The notes under the pieces are model-generated. The model saw only the letters and a list, made by a program, of their open reading frames with translations. It ran no database searches and was not told the origin of the DNA. This document shows positions 1-9,034 of a stretch of DNA of 22,336 nt, in pieces (position 1 is the stretch's first letter; each line of letters begins with the position of its first letter). The stretch is from NCBI GenBank assembly GCA_934167685.1, contig CAKPLQ010000025.1, positions 1 through 22,336 on the forward strand. Direction: 5' to 3'. This DNA is from an uncultured Clostridia bacterium. Lineage in GTDB: Bacteria > Bacillota > Clostridia > TANB77 > CAG-508. The position numbers and the translations under genes were made by a program.

Positions 1-1749
1 GAAGAAGGTAAAAAGGCATATTGGCATACAACTTCACATATAATGGCACAAGCAATAAAAAGATTATTTCCAAATGTTCAATTAGCAATAGGACCAGCAA
101 TAGCAAATGGATTTTATTATGACTTTGATACAGAACACAGATTTTCAGAAGAAGATTTTGAAAAAATAGAAGCAGAAATGAAGAAAATAATAAAAGAAGA
201 CTTACCACTTGAAAGATTTGAACTTTCTAGAGAAGAATCAATCAAATTAATGAAAGAAGCTAAAGAAAGTTACAAAGTAGAATTAATAGAAGAATTGCCA
301 GAAGGAGAAGTAATCTCATTCTACAAACAAGGAGAATATGTAGATTTATGTGCAGGACCTCATTTAATGAGTACAGGAAAAGTAAAAGCAGTAAAATTAT
401 TATCAACATCAGGAGCTTATTGGAGAGGTGACGAAAAAAACAAGATGTTACAAAGAATCTATGGAATATCTTATCCAAAGGCAAGTCAATTAGAAGAATA
501 TTTAAAATTGCTAGAAGAAGCTAAAGAAAGAGACCACAGAAAAATAGGAAAAGAGCTTGAATTATTTATGACACATGAATTAGTAGGGTCAGGGCTTCCA
601 ATGTATTTACCACATGGCGCAACAATAAGAAGAACATTAGAAAGATATATTCAAGACAAAGAAATAGAATTAGGATATGATCATGTATATACACCATGCC
701 TTGCAAATGTTGAACTATACAAAACAAGTGGACATTGGGACCATTACAAAGAGGATATGTTCCCTGCAATGAAAATGGATAATGAAGAAATGGTATTAAG
801 ACCAATGAACTGTCCTCATCATATGTTGATATATAAGAGCAAAACACGTTCTTACAGAGACTTACCAATTAGAATTGGAGAACTTGCAAATGACTTTAGA
901 TATGAAAATAGTGGAGCTGTTTGTGGTTTAGAGAGAGTTAGACAAATGTGTCAAAATGATGCTCACTTATTTGTTAGACCAGATCAAATAAAAGAAGAAG
1001 TTGGAAACGTATTACAATTAATCAAAGAAGTATATCAAAAAGATTTCGGATTTTCTGCAGATTCATTTAAATACAGATTATCATTAAGAGACAAGAATAA
1101 CAAAGAAAAATACATTGACAATGATGAAATGTGGGAAACAGCTGAAGCACAATTAAGGGCTATATTAAAAGATATGAATATTGATTTCTACGAAGCCGAA
1201 GGAGAAGCTGCATTCTATGGACCAAAGATTGATATACAAATCAAAACAGCATTAAACCATGATATAACAATACCAACTTGTCAATTGGATTTTGCATTGC
1301 CAGAAAGATTTGATTTAAGCTTTATAGGAGAAGATAACAAAGAACATAGACCAGTAGTAATCCATAGAGCAATACTAGGTTCTTCTGATAGATTTATTTC
1401 ATTCTTGATTGAAGAAACTAAAGGATTATTCCCAGTATGGTTATCACCTGTACAAGTAAAATTGCTACCTATTACAGATAATCAAGTTGAGTATGCAAAA
1501 AAAGTTGAAACTGAGTTAAAGAGACATAAAGTTAGAGTTGAATTAGATGAATCTAATGAAAAAATTGGATACAAAATTAGAAAAGCTCAACTTGAGAAAG
1601 TTCCATATATGTTAGTTCTTGGAGCAAAAGAACAAGAGGGAAATCTTGTTGCAGTTCGTTCTAGAAAAGATGGAGATATTGGAACAATGAAGGTAGATGA
1701 ATTTGTTACAAAAGTGCAAGAAGAAATTGATAATAAAGTTATAGGATAG
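1..1749 (+). CDS. thrS: Threonyl-tRNA synthetase, 5' end outside window
   Basis: Attaches threonine to tRNA-Thr in the cytoplasm and hydrolyses mischarged Ser-tRNA. The frame is open from base 1, so the true start lies upstream; 582 codons are visible against about 635 for a full enzyme, so most or all of the N-terminal TGS domain is missing from view. Counting codons from base 1, the editing-domain metal-type quartet is intact: HTTSH (H9, H13) and LCAGPH (C117, H121). In the catalytic core, motif 2 reads FRYENSGAVCGLERVR, and the zinc ligands appear as C271 (NCPHH), H322 (NDAHLF) and H455 (VIHRAILGS, part of motif 3). The anticodon-binding domain follows to the end. It ends with TAG. No convincing terminator is seen in the 90 bp before the next gene. 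Identification is secure; only the start is unknown. Confidence 0.97.
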   Translation, partial: EEGKKAYWHTTSHIMAQAIKRLFPNVQLAIGPAIANGFYYDFDTEHRFSEEDFEKIEAEMKKIIKEDLPLERFELSREESIKLMKEAKESYKVELIEELPEGEVISFYKQGEYVDLCAGPHLMSTGKVKAVKLLSTSGAYWRGDEKNKMLQRIYGISYPKASQLEEYLKLLEEAKERDHRKIGKELELFMTHELVGSGLPMYLPHGATIRRTLERYIQDKEIELGYDHVYTPCLANVELYKTSGHWDHYKEDMFPAMKMDNEEMVLRPMNCPHHMLIYKSKTRSYRDLPIRIGELANDFRYENSGAVCGLERVRQMCQNDAHLFVRPDQIKEEVGNVLQLIKEVYQKDFGFSADSFKYRLSLRDKNNKEKYIDNDEMWETAEAQLRAILKDMNIDFYEAEGEAAFYGPKIDIQIKTALNHDITIPTCQLDFALPERFDLSFIGEDNKEHRPVVIHRAILGSSDRFISFLIEETKGLFPVWLSPVQVKLLPITDNQVEYAKKVETELKRHKVRVELDESNEKIGYKIRKAQLEKVPYMLVLGAKEQEGNLVAVRSRKDGDIGTMKVDEFVTKVQEEIDNKVIG

Positions 1750-1786
1750 AAAAACATAAATTATATGCTGTCTTTTTCACATAAAA

Positions 1787-1815
1787 TTCACAATTTCATA
1801 GTAAAATAGTAATAT
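1787..1815 (+). promoter_or_regulatory. Possible sigma-A promoter for the fused ABC exporter
   Basis: TTCACA (1787-1792), a 17-bp spacer and TAATAT (1810-1815) stand 24 bp before the ABC gene start. The match to TTGACA/TATAAT is moderate. The gene has a good ribosome site (AAAGGGTGAG) just before ATG 1840. Confidence 0.4.
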
Positions 1816-1839
1816 TTAAAAGAGAAAGGGTGAGTTACC

Positions 1840-4449
1840 ATGCTACAATTAAAAGGAATAACCAAAAATTATCTATCAGGAGATAATGAAGTAAAAGCTC
1901 TAAAAGGAATAGACCTAGAATTTAGAGAAAGCGAATTTGTATCAATATTAGGGCAAAGTGGATGTGGAAAAACCACAATGTTAAATATTATAGGCGGATT
2001 AGATAGATACACATCAGGAGACTTGGTGATTAATGGAAAATCAACAAAACAATTTAAAGACAAAGACTGGGATACATACAGAAATCACTCAGTAGGATTT
2101 GTATTCCAAAGTTATAACTTAATACCACATCAAACAGTATTAGCAAATGTCGAATTAGCACTTACAATATCAGGAGTAGGAAAAGAAGAGAGAAGAAAAA
2201 GGGCAATTGATGCACTAACAAAAGTAGGATTAGGTGACCAAATAAATAAAAAGCCAAATCAAATGTCAGGCGGACAAATGCAAAGAGTTGCAATAGCAAG
2301 AGCATTAGTAAATGATCCAGACATTTTGCTTGCAGATGAGCCAACAGGAGCGTTAGATTCTAAGACAAGTGAACAAGTAATGGAAATATTAAAGGATATT
2401 TCAAAAGACAGGTTAATAATAATGGTAACACACAACCCAGAATTAGCAGAAAAATATTCATCAAGAATAATTAAATTATTAGATGGAAAAGTTACAGATG
2501 ATTCAAATCCATATACTGCAACAAAGAAAGATTTAGACAAAGCAAGAACTAAAAAAGAAAAATCAGGAAAAGCGTCAATGAAATTTGCAACAGCAGTACA
2601 TCTAAGTTTAAATAATTTAATGACTAAAAAAGGAAGAACATTTTTAACATCATTTGCAGGTTCAATAGGAATAATAGGAATTGCATTAATTCTTTCATTA
2701 TCAAATGGAATGCAATCATATATAAATAAAGTAGAAAAAGATACATTATCATCATATCCGATAACAGTTGAAGAATCATCTATTGATATGACAAGTATGA
2801 TGGAAGCAATGATGGGAAAAAGTAATGAAGAAGAACATGAAAATGATAAAATCTATTCAAGAACAATAATGGGAGATATGTTAGAAACGTTATCAAGTAA
2901 AGTTCAGACAAACAATTTAAAAGAATTTAAGAATTTCTTAGAAAATGGTGATAGCGACATTAAAAATTATATAAATGCAATTCAATATGGATATAATTTA
3001 GATTTAAATATTTACAAAGAAAAAGAAGATGGAAGTGCATATAAAGTAAATCCAAGTTCAGTATTAGAAAAAATAGGATTTGGAGATATGGTAAAAGCAC
3101 AAGAACAATCAAGTTCAATAATGTCAACAAGTAGTGCAATGATGACAGAAACTGATGTATGGACAGAAATGCTTGATAATAAAGACTTAATAAATTCACA
3201 ATATGATGTACTAGCAGGAAGAATGCCAGAAAAATATAATGAAGTTGTATTAATAGCAGATAAAAATAACGAAGTAAGTGATTATACTTTATATTCATTA
3301 GGAATAAAAGATGTTTCAGAACTTGGAAATGCGATGGAAAAATTAAAAAATGGCGAAGAAATAAAAACAAATGATGATAAAAATAGTTATTCATATGATG
3401 AACTTTTAAATTACAAATTTAAAGTTTTATTAAATACAGATTACTATAAAAAAGTCGGAAACATATGGCAAGATATGACAAATGATGAAGATTATATGAA
3501 ACAAATAGTAGACAAGGCAGAAGAAATTCAAATTGTAGGAATTATCAAACCAAATGAAAATACAGTAGCATCATCTTCAGCAGGATTAATTGGATATAAC
3601 AAAGAATTAAAAGAATATGTTATAAATAAAGTAAATGATGCAGAAATAGTAAAAGAGCAAAAAGCTAATCCAGAGATAAATGTATTTACAGGAATTAAAT
3701 TTCCAGAAGATACAAATGGAACATTTGACTATACACAATTATCAGATGAGCAAAAAGCTTATATGGCAACACTTTCAGAAGCAGAGCTTGCCCAATTAAT
3801 GCAAACATATTCTAATAATGCTTCAGCAACTTATGACAACAATTTGAGCCAATTAGGTGTGGTAGATTTAGATACTCCATCAACAATAAATTTATACCCT
3901 AAGGATTTTGATTCAAAAGATAAGATTGCAGACATTATAACAGATTATAATAATAAACAAACAGGACAAGGTAAAGAAGAAAATGTTATTAATTATACAG
4001 ATTTTGTTGGAATTATGATGAGTTCTGTTTCAACTATAATTAATGTAATTAGTTATGTATTAATTGCATTTGTAGGAATTTCTTTAGTAGTTTCATCAAT
4101 AATGATAGGAATAATAACATATATATCAGTACTTGAAAGAACCAAAGAGATTGGCATTTTACGTAGTATAGGAGCCTCTAAGAAAGACGTTTCTAGAGTA
4201 TTTAATGCAGAAACATTACTTGTTGGTTTAGTTGCAGGTTTAATAGGTATAGGTGTAACTTTATTGTTAGATATACCAATTAATATTGTGATTGAACATA
4301 TTGTTAGTATTTCTGGTATTGCTAAACTTCCTTGGGCAGGCGGAATTATTTTGGTTGCTATTAGTGTTGGATTAACTATGCTTGCAGGTTTAATTCCAGC
4401 TAGATTTGCTGCTAAACGTGATCCAGTTGAAGCTTTAAGGAGCGAATAA
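1840..4449 (+). CDS. MacB-like ABC exporter, ATPase fused to FtsX-type permease
   Basis: A single 869-residue chain carries both halves of a type VII (MacB/FtsX-like) transporter. The N-terminal ATPase shows Walker A GQSGCGKT (38-45), Q-loop Q90, signature MSGGQ (142-146), Walker B ILLADE (162-167) with PTGALD after it, and the H-loop histidine at 198. A basic linker leads to TM1 (about 268-288). An extracytoplasmic domain of roughly 430 residues follows, and three more helices (about 728-760, 785-812, 830-855) carry the FtsX signature region ending in RDPVEALRSE. Such transporters usually act on peptides, antibiotics or cell-envelope substrates rather than by simple diffusion-path export; the substrate cannot be read from sequence. 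It appears to be a one-gene unit, with its own weak promoter upstream and a hairpin region just after the stop. Most relatives encode the ATPase and permease as two genes, as at 16792-19791. Confidence 0.93.
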   Translation: MLQLKGITKNYLSGDNEVKALKGIDLEFRESEFVSILGQSGCGKTTMLNIIGGLDRYTSGDLVINGKSTKQFKDKDWDTYRNHSVGFVFQSYNLIPHQTVLANVELALTISGVGKEERRKRAIDALTKVGLGDQINKKPNQMSGGQMQRVAIARALVNDPDILLADEPTGALDSKTSEQVMEILKDISKDRLIIMVTHNPELAEKYSSRIIKLLDGKVTDDSNPYTATKKDLDKARTKKEKSGKASMKFATAVHLSLNNLMTKKGRTFLTSFAGSIGIIGIALILSLSNGMQSYINKVEKDTLSSYPITVEESSIDMTSMMEAMMGKSNEEEHENDKIYSRTIMGDMLETLSSKVQTNNLKEFKNFLENGDSDIKNYINAIQYGYNLDLNIYKEKEDGSAYKVNPSSVLEKIGFGDMVKAQEQSSSIMSTSSAMMTETDVWTEMLDNKDLINSQYDVLAGRMPEKYNEVVLIADKNNEVSDYTLYSLGIKDVSELGNAMEKLKNGEEIKTNDDKNSYSYDELLNYKFKVLLNTDYYKKVGNIWQDMTNDEDYMKQIVDKAEEIQIVGIIKPNENTVASSSAGLIGYNKELKEYVINKVNDAEIVKEQKANPEINVFTGIKFPEDTNGTFDYTQLSDEQKAYMATLSEAELAQLMQTYSNNASATYDNNLSQLGVVDLDTPSTINLYPKDFDSKDKIADIITDYNNKQTGQGKEENVINYTDFVGIMMSSVSTIINVISYVLIAFVGISLVVSSIMIGIITYISVLERTKEIGILRSIGASKKDVSRVFNAETLLVGLVAGLIGIGVTLLLDIPINIVIEHIVSISGIAKLPWAGGIILVAISVGLTMLAGLIPARFAAKRDPVEALRSE

Positions 4450-4452
4450 AAA

Positions 4453-4485
4453 TTGCACCGTTGGGACCGGTTCTCATCGGTGCAA
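4453..4485. repeat. GC-rich palindromic repeat, copy A
   Basis: A 31-bp imperfect palindrome with an extra T/A pair at its ends begins four bases after the ABC stop codon. Arms are TGCACCG and CGGTGCA, around the core GGGACCGGTTCTC. It is clearly richer in G+C than its surroundings. An exact reverse-complement copy is at 22231-22261, and a variant is at 22267-22297. No T-run follows directly, so it is not a standard terminator. Confidence 0.85.
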
Positions 4486-4487
4486 CA

Positions 4488-4524
4488 GATATATTTCTAG
4501 TATTTTGGAAATATATCTATTTTT
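4488..4524 (+). terminator. AT-rich hairpin with T-run, probable terminator of the ABC gene
   Basis: AGATATATTTC (4488-4498) and GAAATATATCT (4508-4518) form a perfect 11-bp stem with a 9-nt loop. ATTTTT follows immediately. The stem is weak because it is almost all A/T, but its place after the ABC gene fits termination. Confidence 0.5.
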
Positions 4525-4622
4525 GTATCTCTAATTTTTGTGAAAAATGCATGAATATATCTCCAAAAAATGTGAAAAAAAGCAAAAAACATCTCCAAAA
4601 AATGTGAAAAAACTTGATATTT
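4493..4622. repeat. Four degenerate direct repeats, 32-bp period
   Basis: Copies start at 4527, 4559 and 4591, exactly 32 bp apart. The last two share 22 identical bases beginning ATCTCCAAAAAATGTG; the first is diverged (ATCTCTAATTTTTGTG). A weaker fourth copy begins at 4493 and overlaps the AT hairpin. The last copy touches the -35 box of the promoter for the AAA+ gene. The arrangement resembles an array of protein-binding sites more than a random AT tract. Confidence 0.7.
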
Positions 4623-4642
4623 TATAAAAAAAGGAATATAAT
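4614..4642 (+). promoter_or_regulatory. Strong sigma-A promoter of the AAA+/DUF4143 gene
   Basis: TTGATA (4614-4619), a 17-bp spacer and TATAAT (4637-4642) match the housekeeping consensus at 11 of 12 positions. Transcription would start near 4649, giving a leader of about 25 nt. The -35 box lies inside the last 32-bp repeat unit. Confidence 0.8.
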
Positions 4643-4674
4643 AAAAGTAGAAATGTTATAAAAGGATGATTGCT

Positions 4675-5976
4675 ATGAAGAGAAAAATTTATAATGAATT
4701 ATTAAATTGGAAAGATAACTCAATAAATATACCATTAATGATTATTGGTGCTCGACAGATTGGGAAAACATATATTATAAAAGAATTTTGCCAAAACGAA
4801 TTTGAAAATTATGTATATATAAATTTATTGGATAATCCTCAAATTGTTGAGCTTTTTGAACAGGTAATTCCAACAGAAGAAAAATTTACAAAGTTAAAAT
4901 TAATATTAAATACTGATATAGATTTAGAAAAAACGATAATATTTTTTGATGAAATTCAATTAAGTGAAAAATTAATTAGTAATTTAAAATACTTTTGCGA
5001 ATCTGATAAGCCTTTTAAAATAATATGTGCTGGAAGTTTACTTGGAGTTAAAATAAATAGATTTCATTCGTCATTTCCCGTGGGTAAAGTAAAAATGGAA
5101 TATATGTATCCAATGGATTTTGAAGAGTTTTTGATGGCAACATCAAGCCAAGGATTGATTGATGAGGTATATAATTGTTATAAAAATAATATGCCAATGC
5201 TTGAAGGATTACATGAAAAATTGTTGAATTTGTATAGATTATATTTATGTGTAGGAGGAATGCCACAAGCAGTGCAGAATATTGTGGATGTAAAGCAAAA
5301 TATTTTTGACTTTGATAAAGATATCATAAGAAATATAATAGATTCGTATTTGAATGACATGAATCAATATATATTGAATAATACAGAAAAATCTAAAATA
5401 GAAGCTATATATAAATCTATACCGAATCAATTAGGAAATGTTAGTAATAAGTTTCAGTATACAAAAATTAATACAAATGCAAGAAGTAGAGATTATGAAT
5501 CTGCATTACAATGGCTTATTTCAAGTACAATGATATATAAATGTGATTTGCTAAAAACAATTCAAATTCCTCCGAAAGCTTATGCAGATGAAGAATATTT
5601 TAAATTATATATAAGTGATGTTGGATTATTATCTTCATTACTTGAAATTCAATATAATGATATTCTTTTAGATAATAATTTTTTATATAAAGGGAATATT
5701 GCAGAGAATTATGTGGCTTCTCAACTTGTAAGAAATGGTATCAGTTTGTATTATTGGAAGTCTAATAGTGATGCAGAAATAGATTTTATTTTATACAATC
5801 AAGATGGTTTGATTCCAATAGAAGTAAAAGCATCTGATAATATTACATCTAAAAGTTTGAATAGTTATGTAAAGAAATATAATCCTAAATATTCAATTCG
5901 AGTTTCTAGTAAAAACTTTGGATTTGAGAATAATATAAAGTCAGTTCCATTATATGCTACTTTTTTAATAAAATAA
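4675..5976 (+). CDS. AAA+ ATPase with DUF4143 / nuclease-like C-terminal domain
   Basis: A 433-residue protein of the widespread AAA_14-DUF4143 family, whose cellular role is not established. The ATPase has Walker A GARQIGKT (25-32), Walker B IIFFDEIQ (88-95) and the sensor-like CAGSLLG (118-124). The conserved FPVGKVKMEYMYPMDFEEF segment follows, then GGMPQAV. The C-terminal domain carries DAEIDFIL (D366, E368, D370) and IPIEVKAS (E383, K385), a pattern typical of the PD-(D/E)xK nuclease fold, although nuclease activity is not shown for this family. ATG 4675 is preferred over the in-frame ATG 4666 because AAAGGA (4661-4666) stands 8 nt before it and would overlap the earlier start. It stands alone between its own promoter and a strong terminator. 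Such genes often occur in many copies per genome and are mobile in distribution. Confidence 0.9.
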   Translation: MKRKIYNELLNWKDNSINIPLMIIGARQIGKTYIIKEFCQNEFENYVYINLLDNPQIVELFEQVIPTEEKFTKLKLILNTDIDLEKTIIFFDEIQLSEKLISNLKYFCESDKPFKIICAGSLLGVKINRFHSSFPVGKVKMEYMYPMDFEEFLMATSSQGLIDEVYNCYKNNMPMLEGLHEKLLNLYRLYLCVGGMPQAVQNIVDVKQNIFDFDKDIIRNIIDSYLNDMNQYILNNTEKSKIEAIYKSIPNQLGNVSNKFQYTKINTNARSRDYESALQWLISSTMIYKCDLLKTIQIPPKAYADEEYFKLYISDVGLLSSLLEIQYNDILLDNNFLYKGNIAENYVASQLVRNGISLYYWKSNSDAEIDFILYNQDGLIPIEVKASDNITSKSLNSYVKKYNPKYSIRVSSKNFGFENNIKSVPLYATFLIK

Positions 5977-6020
5977 AAATTTTTTTGCTTAGAGCCAATT
6001 AGATTTTAAGAATTTACAAC

Positions 6021-6059
6021 AAAAGTTGTTGCAATTGCAACAACTTTTTATTTTTTTAG
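6021..6059 (+). terminator. Strong rho-independent terminator after the AAA+ gene
   Basis: A perfect 28-bp palindrome (6021-6048, half-site AAAAGTTGTTGCAA) is followed by a T-rich tract to 6057. Being symmetric and flanked by A- and T-runs, it might work on both strands. It isolates the ATPase gene from nrdD. Confidence 0.88.
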
Positions 6060-6062
6060 AGA

Positions 6063-6068
6063 TATAAT
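6063..6068 (+). promoter_or_regulatory. Candidate -10 box for nrdDG
   Basis: TATAAT stands 34 bp before the GTG start of nrdD, directly after the terminator. No good -35 box is seen at 16-18 bp, so the promoter may depend on an activator or be weak. No clear NrdR box pair was seen. A transcript from here would start near 6075, which would leave the upstream ATG 6069 outside the message. Confidence 0.35.
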
Positions 6069-6101
6069 ATGGCTATCAAAAATAAAGGGAGGAAAACAAA
6101 A

Positions 6102-8294
6102 GTGAAAATCATAAAAAGAGATGGAAAAACAGTTGACTATAATTCAGAAAAAATTGAAATAGCAATAAAAAAAGCTAATAAAGAAGTAAGAAAAAAAGAA
6201 AGAGCAACAGATGAAGAAATACATGAAGTTATAGCATATATAGAAAGTCTTGATAAAAAAAGAATGTTAGTTGAAGATATTCAAGATATAATAGAACAAA
6301 AATTAATGGAACTTGAAAAATATCAATTAGCCAAAAAATATATTACATATAGATATACAAGAGAACTTGTTAGAAAAGCGAATACAACAGACCAATCAAT
6401 AAAAGAATTAATTGAAGGAGAAAGCGAATATTGGAATAATGAAAATTCTAATAAAAATGCAAAAGTTGTAACAACACAAAGAGATTATTTGGCTGGAATA
6501 ACAAGTACAGATATAACAAGAAGATTTTTACTTCCAGAAGATATTGTAAAAGCACATGATGAAGGAATAATACATTTTCATGATGCAGACTATTTTGCAC
6601 AAAACGCTTTACACAATTGTGAATTAATTAATTTAGACGATATGTTACAAAACGGAACAATTATAAATGGTGTAATGATAGAAAAGCCACATAGATTTAT
6701 TACAGCAGCAACAATAGCAACACAAATAATACTTGCAGTAACATCATCAAGTTATGGTGGTGCAACAGTATCTCTTTCGCATTTAGCACCTTTTGTAAGA
6801 GATAGTTATAATAAATATTATAAAAAATATAAAGCAAGAAATCTAAAAGAGGCAGAATGTAAAAAATTTGCTGAGCAAGATACAAGAAAAGAAGTAGAAG
6901 ATGGAGTTCAAACATTTAATTATCAAGTAAATTCAATGACAAATACAAATGGACAAGCACCATTTTTATCAGTATGTATGTACTTAGGAGAAACAGAAGA
7001 ATATAAAGATGAACTAGCAATGATAATTGAAGAATTTTTGAAACAAAGAATACAAGGATTCAAAAATGAAAAAGGAATTTATATAACACCAGCATTTCCA
7101 AAGCTTTTATATGTTCTTGAAGAAGACAATATAAACAAAGATAGCAAATATTGGTACTTAACAGAACTTTCAGCAAAATGTACAGCAAAGAGAATGGTGC
7201 CAGATTACATATCAGAAAAAGTAATGAAAGAATTAAAAATAAATGAAAAAGGCGAAGGAGATTGCTATCCATGCATGGGATGTAGGTCATTCCTTACACC
7301 AGATAGAATGATGAGCCTTGGAAATATAGCAAAAGCTAAGAATTATGTTGAAGGTAAGGGAAAATATTATGGAAGATTTAACCAAGGAGTTGTTACAATA
7401 AATTTACCAGATGTTGCACTTTCTTCAAAACAAGATATGGATAAATTTTGGAAAATATTTGATGAAAGATTAGAATTGTGTCACAGAGCATTACAATTAA
7501 GACATGAAAGGCTAAGTAAAGTAACAAGCGACGTTGCACCAGTTTTATGGCAACATGGTGCTCTAGCAAGACTAGGAAAAGGGGAATCTATTCACGAATT
7601 ATTACACCATGGTTATTCAACAATTTCATTAGGATATGCCGGCTTATATGAATGTGTAAAATATATGACAGGACATAGTCATACAGACCATGGCGAAGGA
7701 GAAGAATTTGCTCTAGAAGTAATGCAAAAATTAAATGATAAATGCCAAGAATGGAAAGAACAAGAAGATATAGATTATAGTGTATATGGAAGTCCAATAG
7801 AATCTACAACATACAAGTTTGCAAAATGTTTAAAGCAAAGATTTGGAACAGTTGAGGGAATAACAGATAGAGATTATGTAACAAATTCTTACCATGTTCC
7901 TGTATTTGAAGAAATTGATGCATTTTCTAAATTAAAATTAGAAAGTGAATTCCAAAAATTAAGTCCAGGAGGTGCGATATCTTATGTTGAAACACCTAAC
8001 TTGCAAAATAATATAGAAGTAGTACTTCAAATAATTAGATTTATTTATGATAATATAATGTATGCAGAATTAAATACTAAATCAGATTATTGCCAAAAAT
8101 GTGGATATGATGGAGAAATCTTAATTGATGAGAATTTGGAATGGTATTGTCCAAATTGTGGCAACAGAGACCATAATACATTAAATGTTGCTAGAAGAAC
8201 TTGTGGTTATATTGGAAGTAATTTCTGGAACAAAGGAAGAACTCAAGAGATAAAAGAAAGAGTACTTCACATTGATAATAAGGATGATGAGTAG
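6102..8294 (+). CDS. nrdD: Anaerobic (class III) ribonucleoside-triphosphate reductase
   Basis: Reduces ribonucleoside triphosphates to deoxyribonucleotides under anaerobic conditions with a glycyl radical; acts in the cytoplasm with NrdG. GTG 6102 is chosen because GGGAGG (6087-6092) lies 9 nt before it, and the product then begins VKIIKRDGK, as relatives do; ATG 6069 lacks a ribosome site. The protein is then 730 residues. An N-terminal ATP-cone fits residues 1-95. NCEL (C173) and MGCRSFL (C394, on the finger loop) are the likely active-site cysteines. A zinc site of two CxxC pairs follows (C664/C667, C683/C686), then the radical-bearing RRTCGYIG with glycine 702. All key residues are present. 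It is followed after one base by nrdG, so the two are surely cotranscribed. Confidence 0.96.
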   Translation: MKIIKRDGKTVDYNSEKIEIAIKKANKEVRKKERATDEEIHEVIAYIESLDKKRMLVEDIQDIIEQKLMELEKYQLAKKYITYRYTRELVRKANTTDQSIKELIEGESEYWNNENSNKNAKVVTTQRDYLAGITSTDITRRFLLPEDIVKAHDEGIIHFHDADYFAQNALHNCELINLDDMLQNGTIINGVMIEKPHRFITAATIATQIILAVTSSSYGGATVSLSHLAPFVRDSYNKYYKKYKARNLKEAECKKFAEQDTRKEVEDGVQTFNYQVNSMTNTNGQAPFLSVCMYLGETEEYKDELAMIIEEFLKQRIQGFKNEKGIYITPAFPKLLYVLEEDNINKDSKYWYLTELSAKCTAKRMVPDYISEKVMKELKINEKGEGDCYPCMGCRSFLTPDRMMSLGNIAKAKNYVEGKGKYYGRFNQGVVTINLPDVALSSKQDMDKFWKIFDERLELCHRALQLRHERLSKVTSDVAPVLWQHGALARLGKGESIHELLHHGYSTISLGYAGLYECVKYMTGHSHTDHGEGEEFALEVMQKLNDKCQEWKEQEDIDYSVYGSPIESTTYKFAKCLKQRFGTVEGITDRDYVTNSYHVPVFEEIDAFSKLKLESEFQKLSPGGAISYVETPNLQNNIEVVLQIIRFIYDNIMYAELNTKSDYCQKCGYDGEILIDENLEWYCPNCGNRDHNTLNVARRTCGYIGSNFWNKGRTQEIKERVLHIDNKDDE

Positions 8295-8295
8295 T

Positions 8296-8784
8296 ATGAA
8301 ATATAATAAAATAAGAAAGATGGATATTTCTAATGGACCAGGTGTTAGAGTATCAATATTTATGCAAGGTTGCAGTTTTAATTGCAAAAATTGCTTCAAT
8401 CCGGAAACACATGATTTTAATGGAGGCAAAGAGTTTGATGACAGTACAATCGATAGAATTTTAGAATTATGTGATAATGAAAATGTAGAAGGTTTATCTA
8501 TTTTAGGTGGTGAACCAATGCATCCAAAGAATATTAATGGTACGACTAAACTTGCCAAGGCTTTTAAAGAGAAGTATCCAGATAAAAATGTTTGGGCTTG
8601 GTCAGGTTTTAAGTTTGATAAGGATTTAAAGGATAAAGAGGTTGTTAAGTATTTGGATGTTCTTGTTGATGGCCAATATGTTGATGAACAACATAATCCT
8701 AAACTTGAGTGGAGAGGTTCTGAAAATCAAAGAGTTATTGATGTTCAAAAAAGCTTGGAACAGAATAAAATTGTGATGATTTAA
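8296..8784 (+). CDS. nrdG: Anaerobic ribonucleotide reductase activating protein (radical SAM)
   Basis: A small radical-SAM enzyme that uses S-adenosylmethionine and a 4Fe-4S cluster to generate the glycyl radical on NrdD. The 162-residue product is close to the usual length (about 155). The cluster motif is GCSFNCKNCF (C26, C30, C33), preceded by DISNGPGVR, which is typical of the family; LGGEPM is the SAM-binding GGE motif. ATG 8296 is chosen because it follows the nrdD stop by one base and gives the normal N-terminus; in-frame upstream ATGs inside nrdD would add a tail not seen in relatives. AAGGATGA at the end of nrdD is a possible ribosome site, so translation is probably coupled. Confidence 0.95.
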   Translation: MKYNKIRKMDISNGPGVRVSIFMQGCSFNCKNCFNPETHDFNGGKEFDDSTIDRILELCDNENVEGLSILGGEPMHPKNINGTTKLAKAFKEKYPDKNVWAWSGFKFDKDLKDKEVVKYLDVLVDGQYVDEQHNPKLEWRGSENQRVIDVQKSLEQNKIVMI

Positions 8785-8874
8785 ATGTTCTCACTTGTGG
8801 TTGGTGCGAGTAATAAATCATACCATTTCGTTAAATGTTATATGTTAATGTTAGTGCAATAAATTAGTAAAAAG

Positions 8875-8903
8875 GAAAGCCTTTAAAAGGGCTTTCTTTT
8901 TAT
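8875..8903 (+). terminator. Rho-independent terminator of nrdDG
   Basis: GAAAGCC (8875-8881) pairs with GGCTTTC (8890-8896), and TTTTTATTT follows. The 90 bases between the nrdG stop and this hairpin show nothing else I can name. Confidence 0.8.
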
Positions 8904-8983
8904 TTGGAAGTAAAAAAGTTGCTAAAGCTTATTTTTTATGATATAAAAAGAAAATAACAATAGTAATAAAAATTGCAATATTT

Positions 8984-9009
8984 TGAAACTTTTTAAAAAT
9001 TCAACTGTA
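8984..9009 (+). promoter_or_regulatory. ECF-type promoter motif before the sigma/serpin-like gene
   Basis: TGAAAC (8984-8989), 16 bases, then TGTA (9006-9009). This resembles the TGAAAC-N16-CGTA consensus known for Bacillus SigW-type sigma factors, with one mismatch in the -10. It is placed to start transcription about 18 bases before ATG 9035. It would suit autoregulation by the ECF domain encoded just downstream; this is inference. Confidence 0.45.
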
Positions 9010-9034
9010 TGTATATATGAAAGCAGGTAAAAAT

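Noticed and set aside
4527..4622. CRISPR array, suggested by 32-bp spaced repeats
   Set aside because: Too few units, repeats are degenerate and AT-rich, there are only about 10 bp between them, and there are no cas genes.
6069..6101. ATG start for nrdD
   Set aside because: No ribosome site, and it probably lies before the transcript start; GTG 6102 has GGGAGG and gives the normal N-terminus.
8785..8820. Degenerate copy of the GC-rich palindrome (TTCTCAC, GGTGCG)
   Set aside because: Only short words match; the core GGGACCGG and paired arms are absent.
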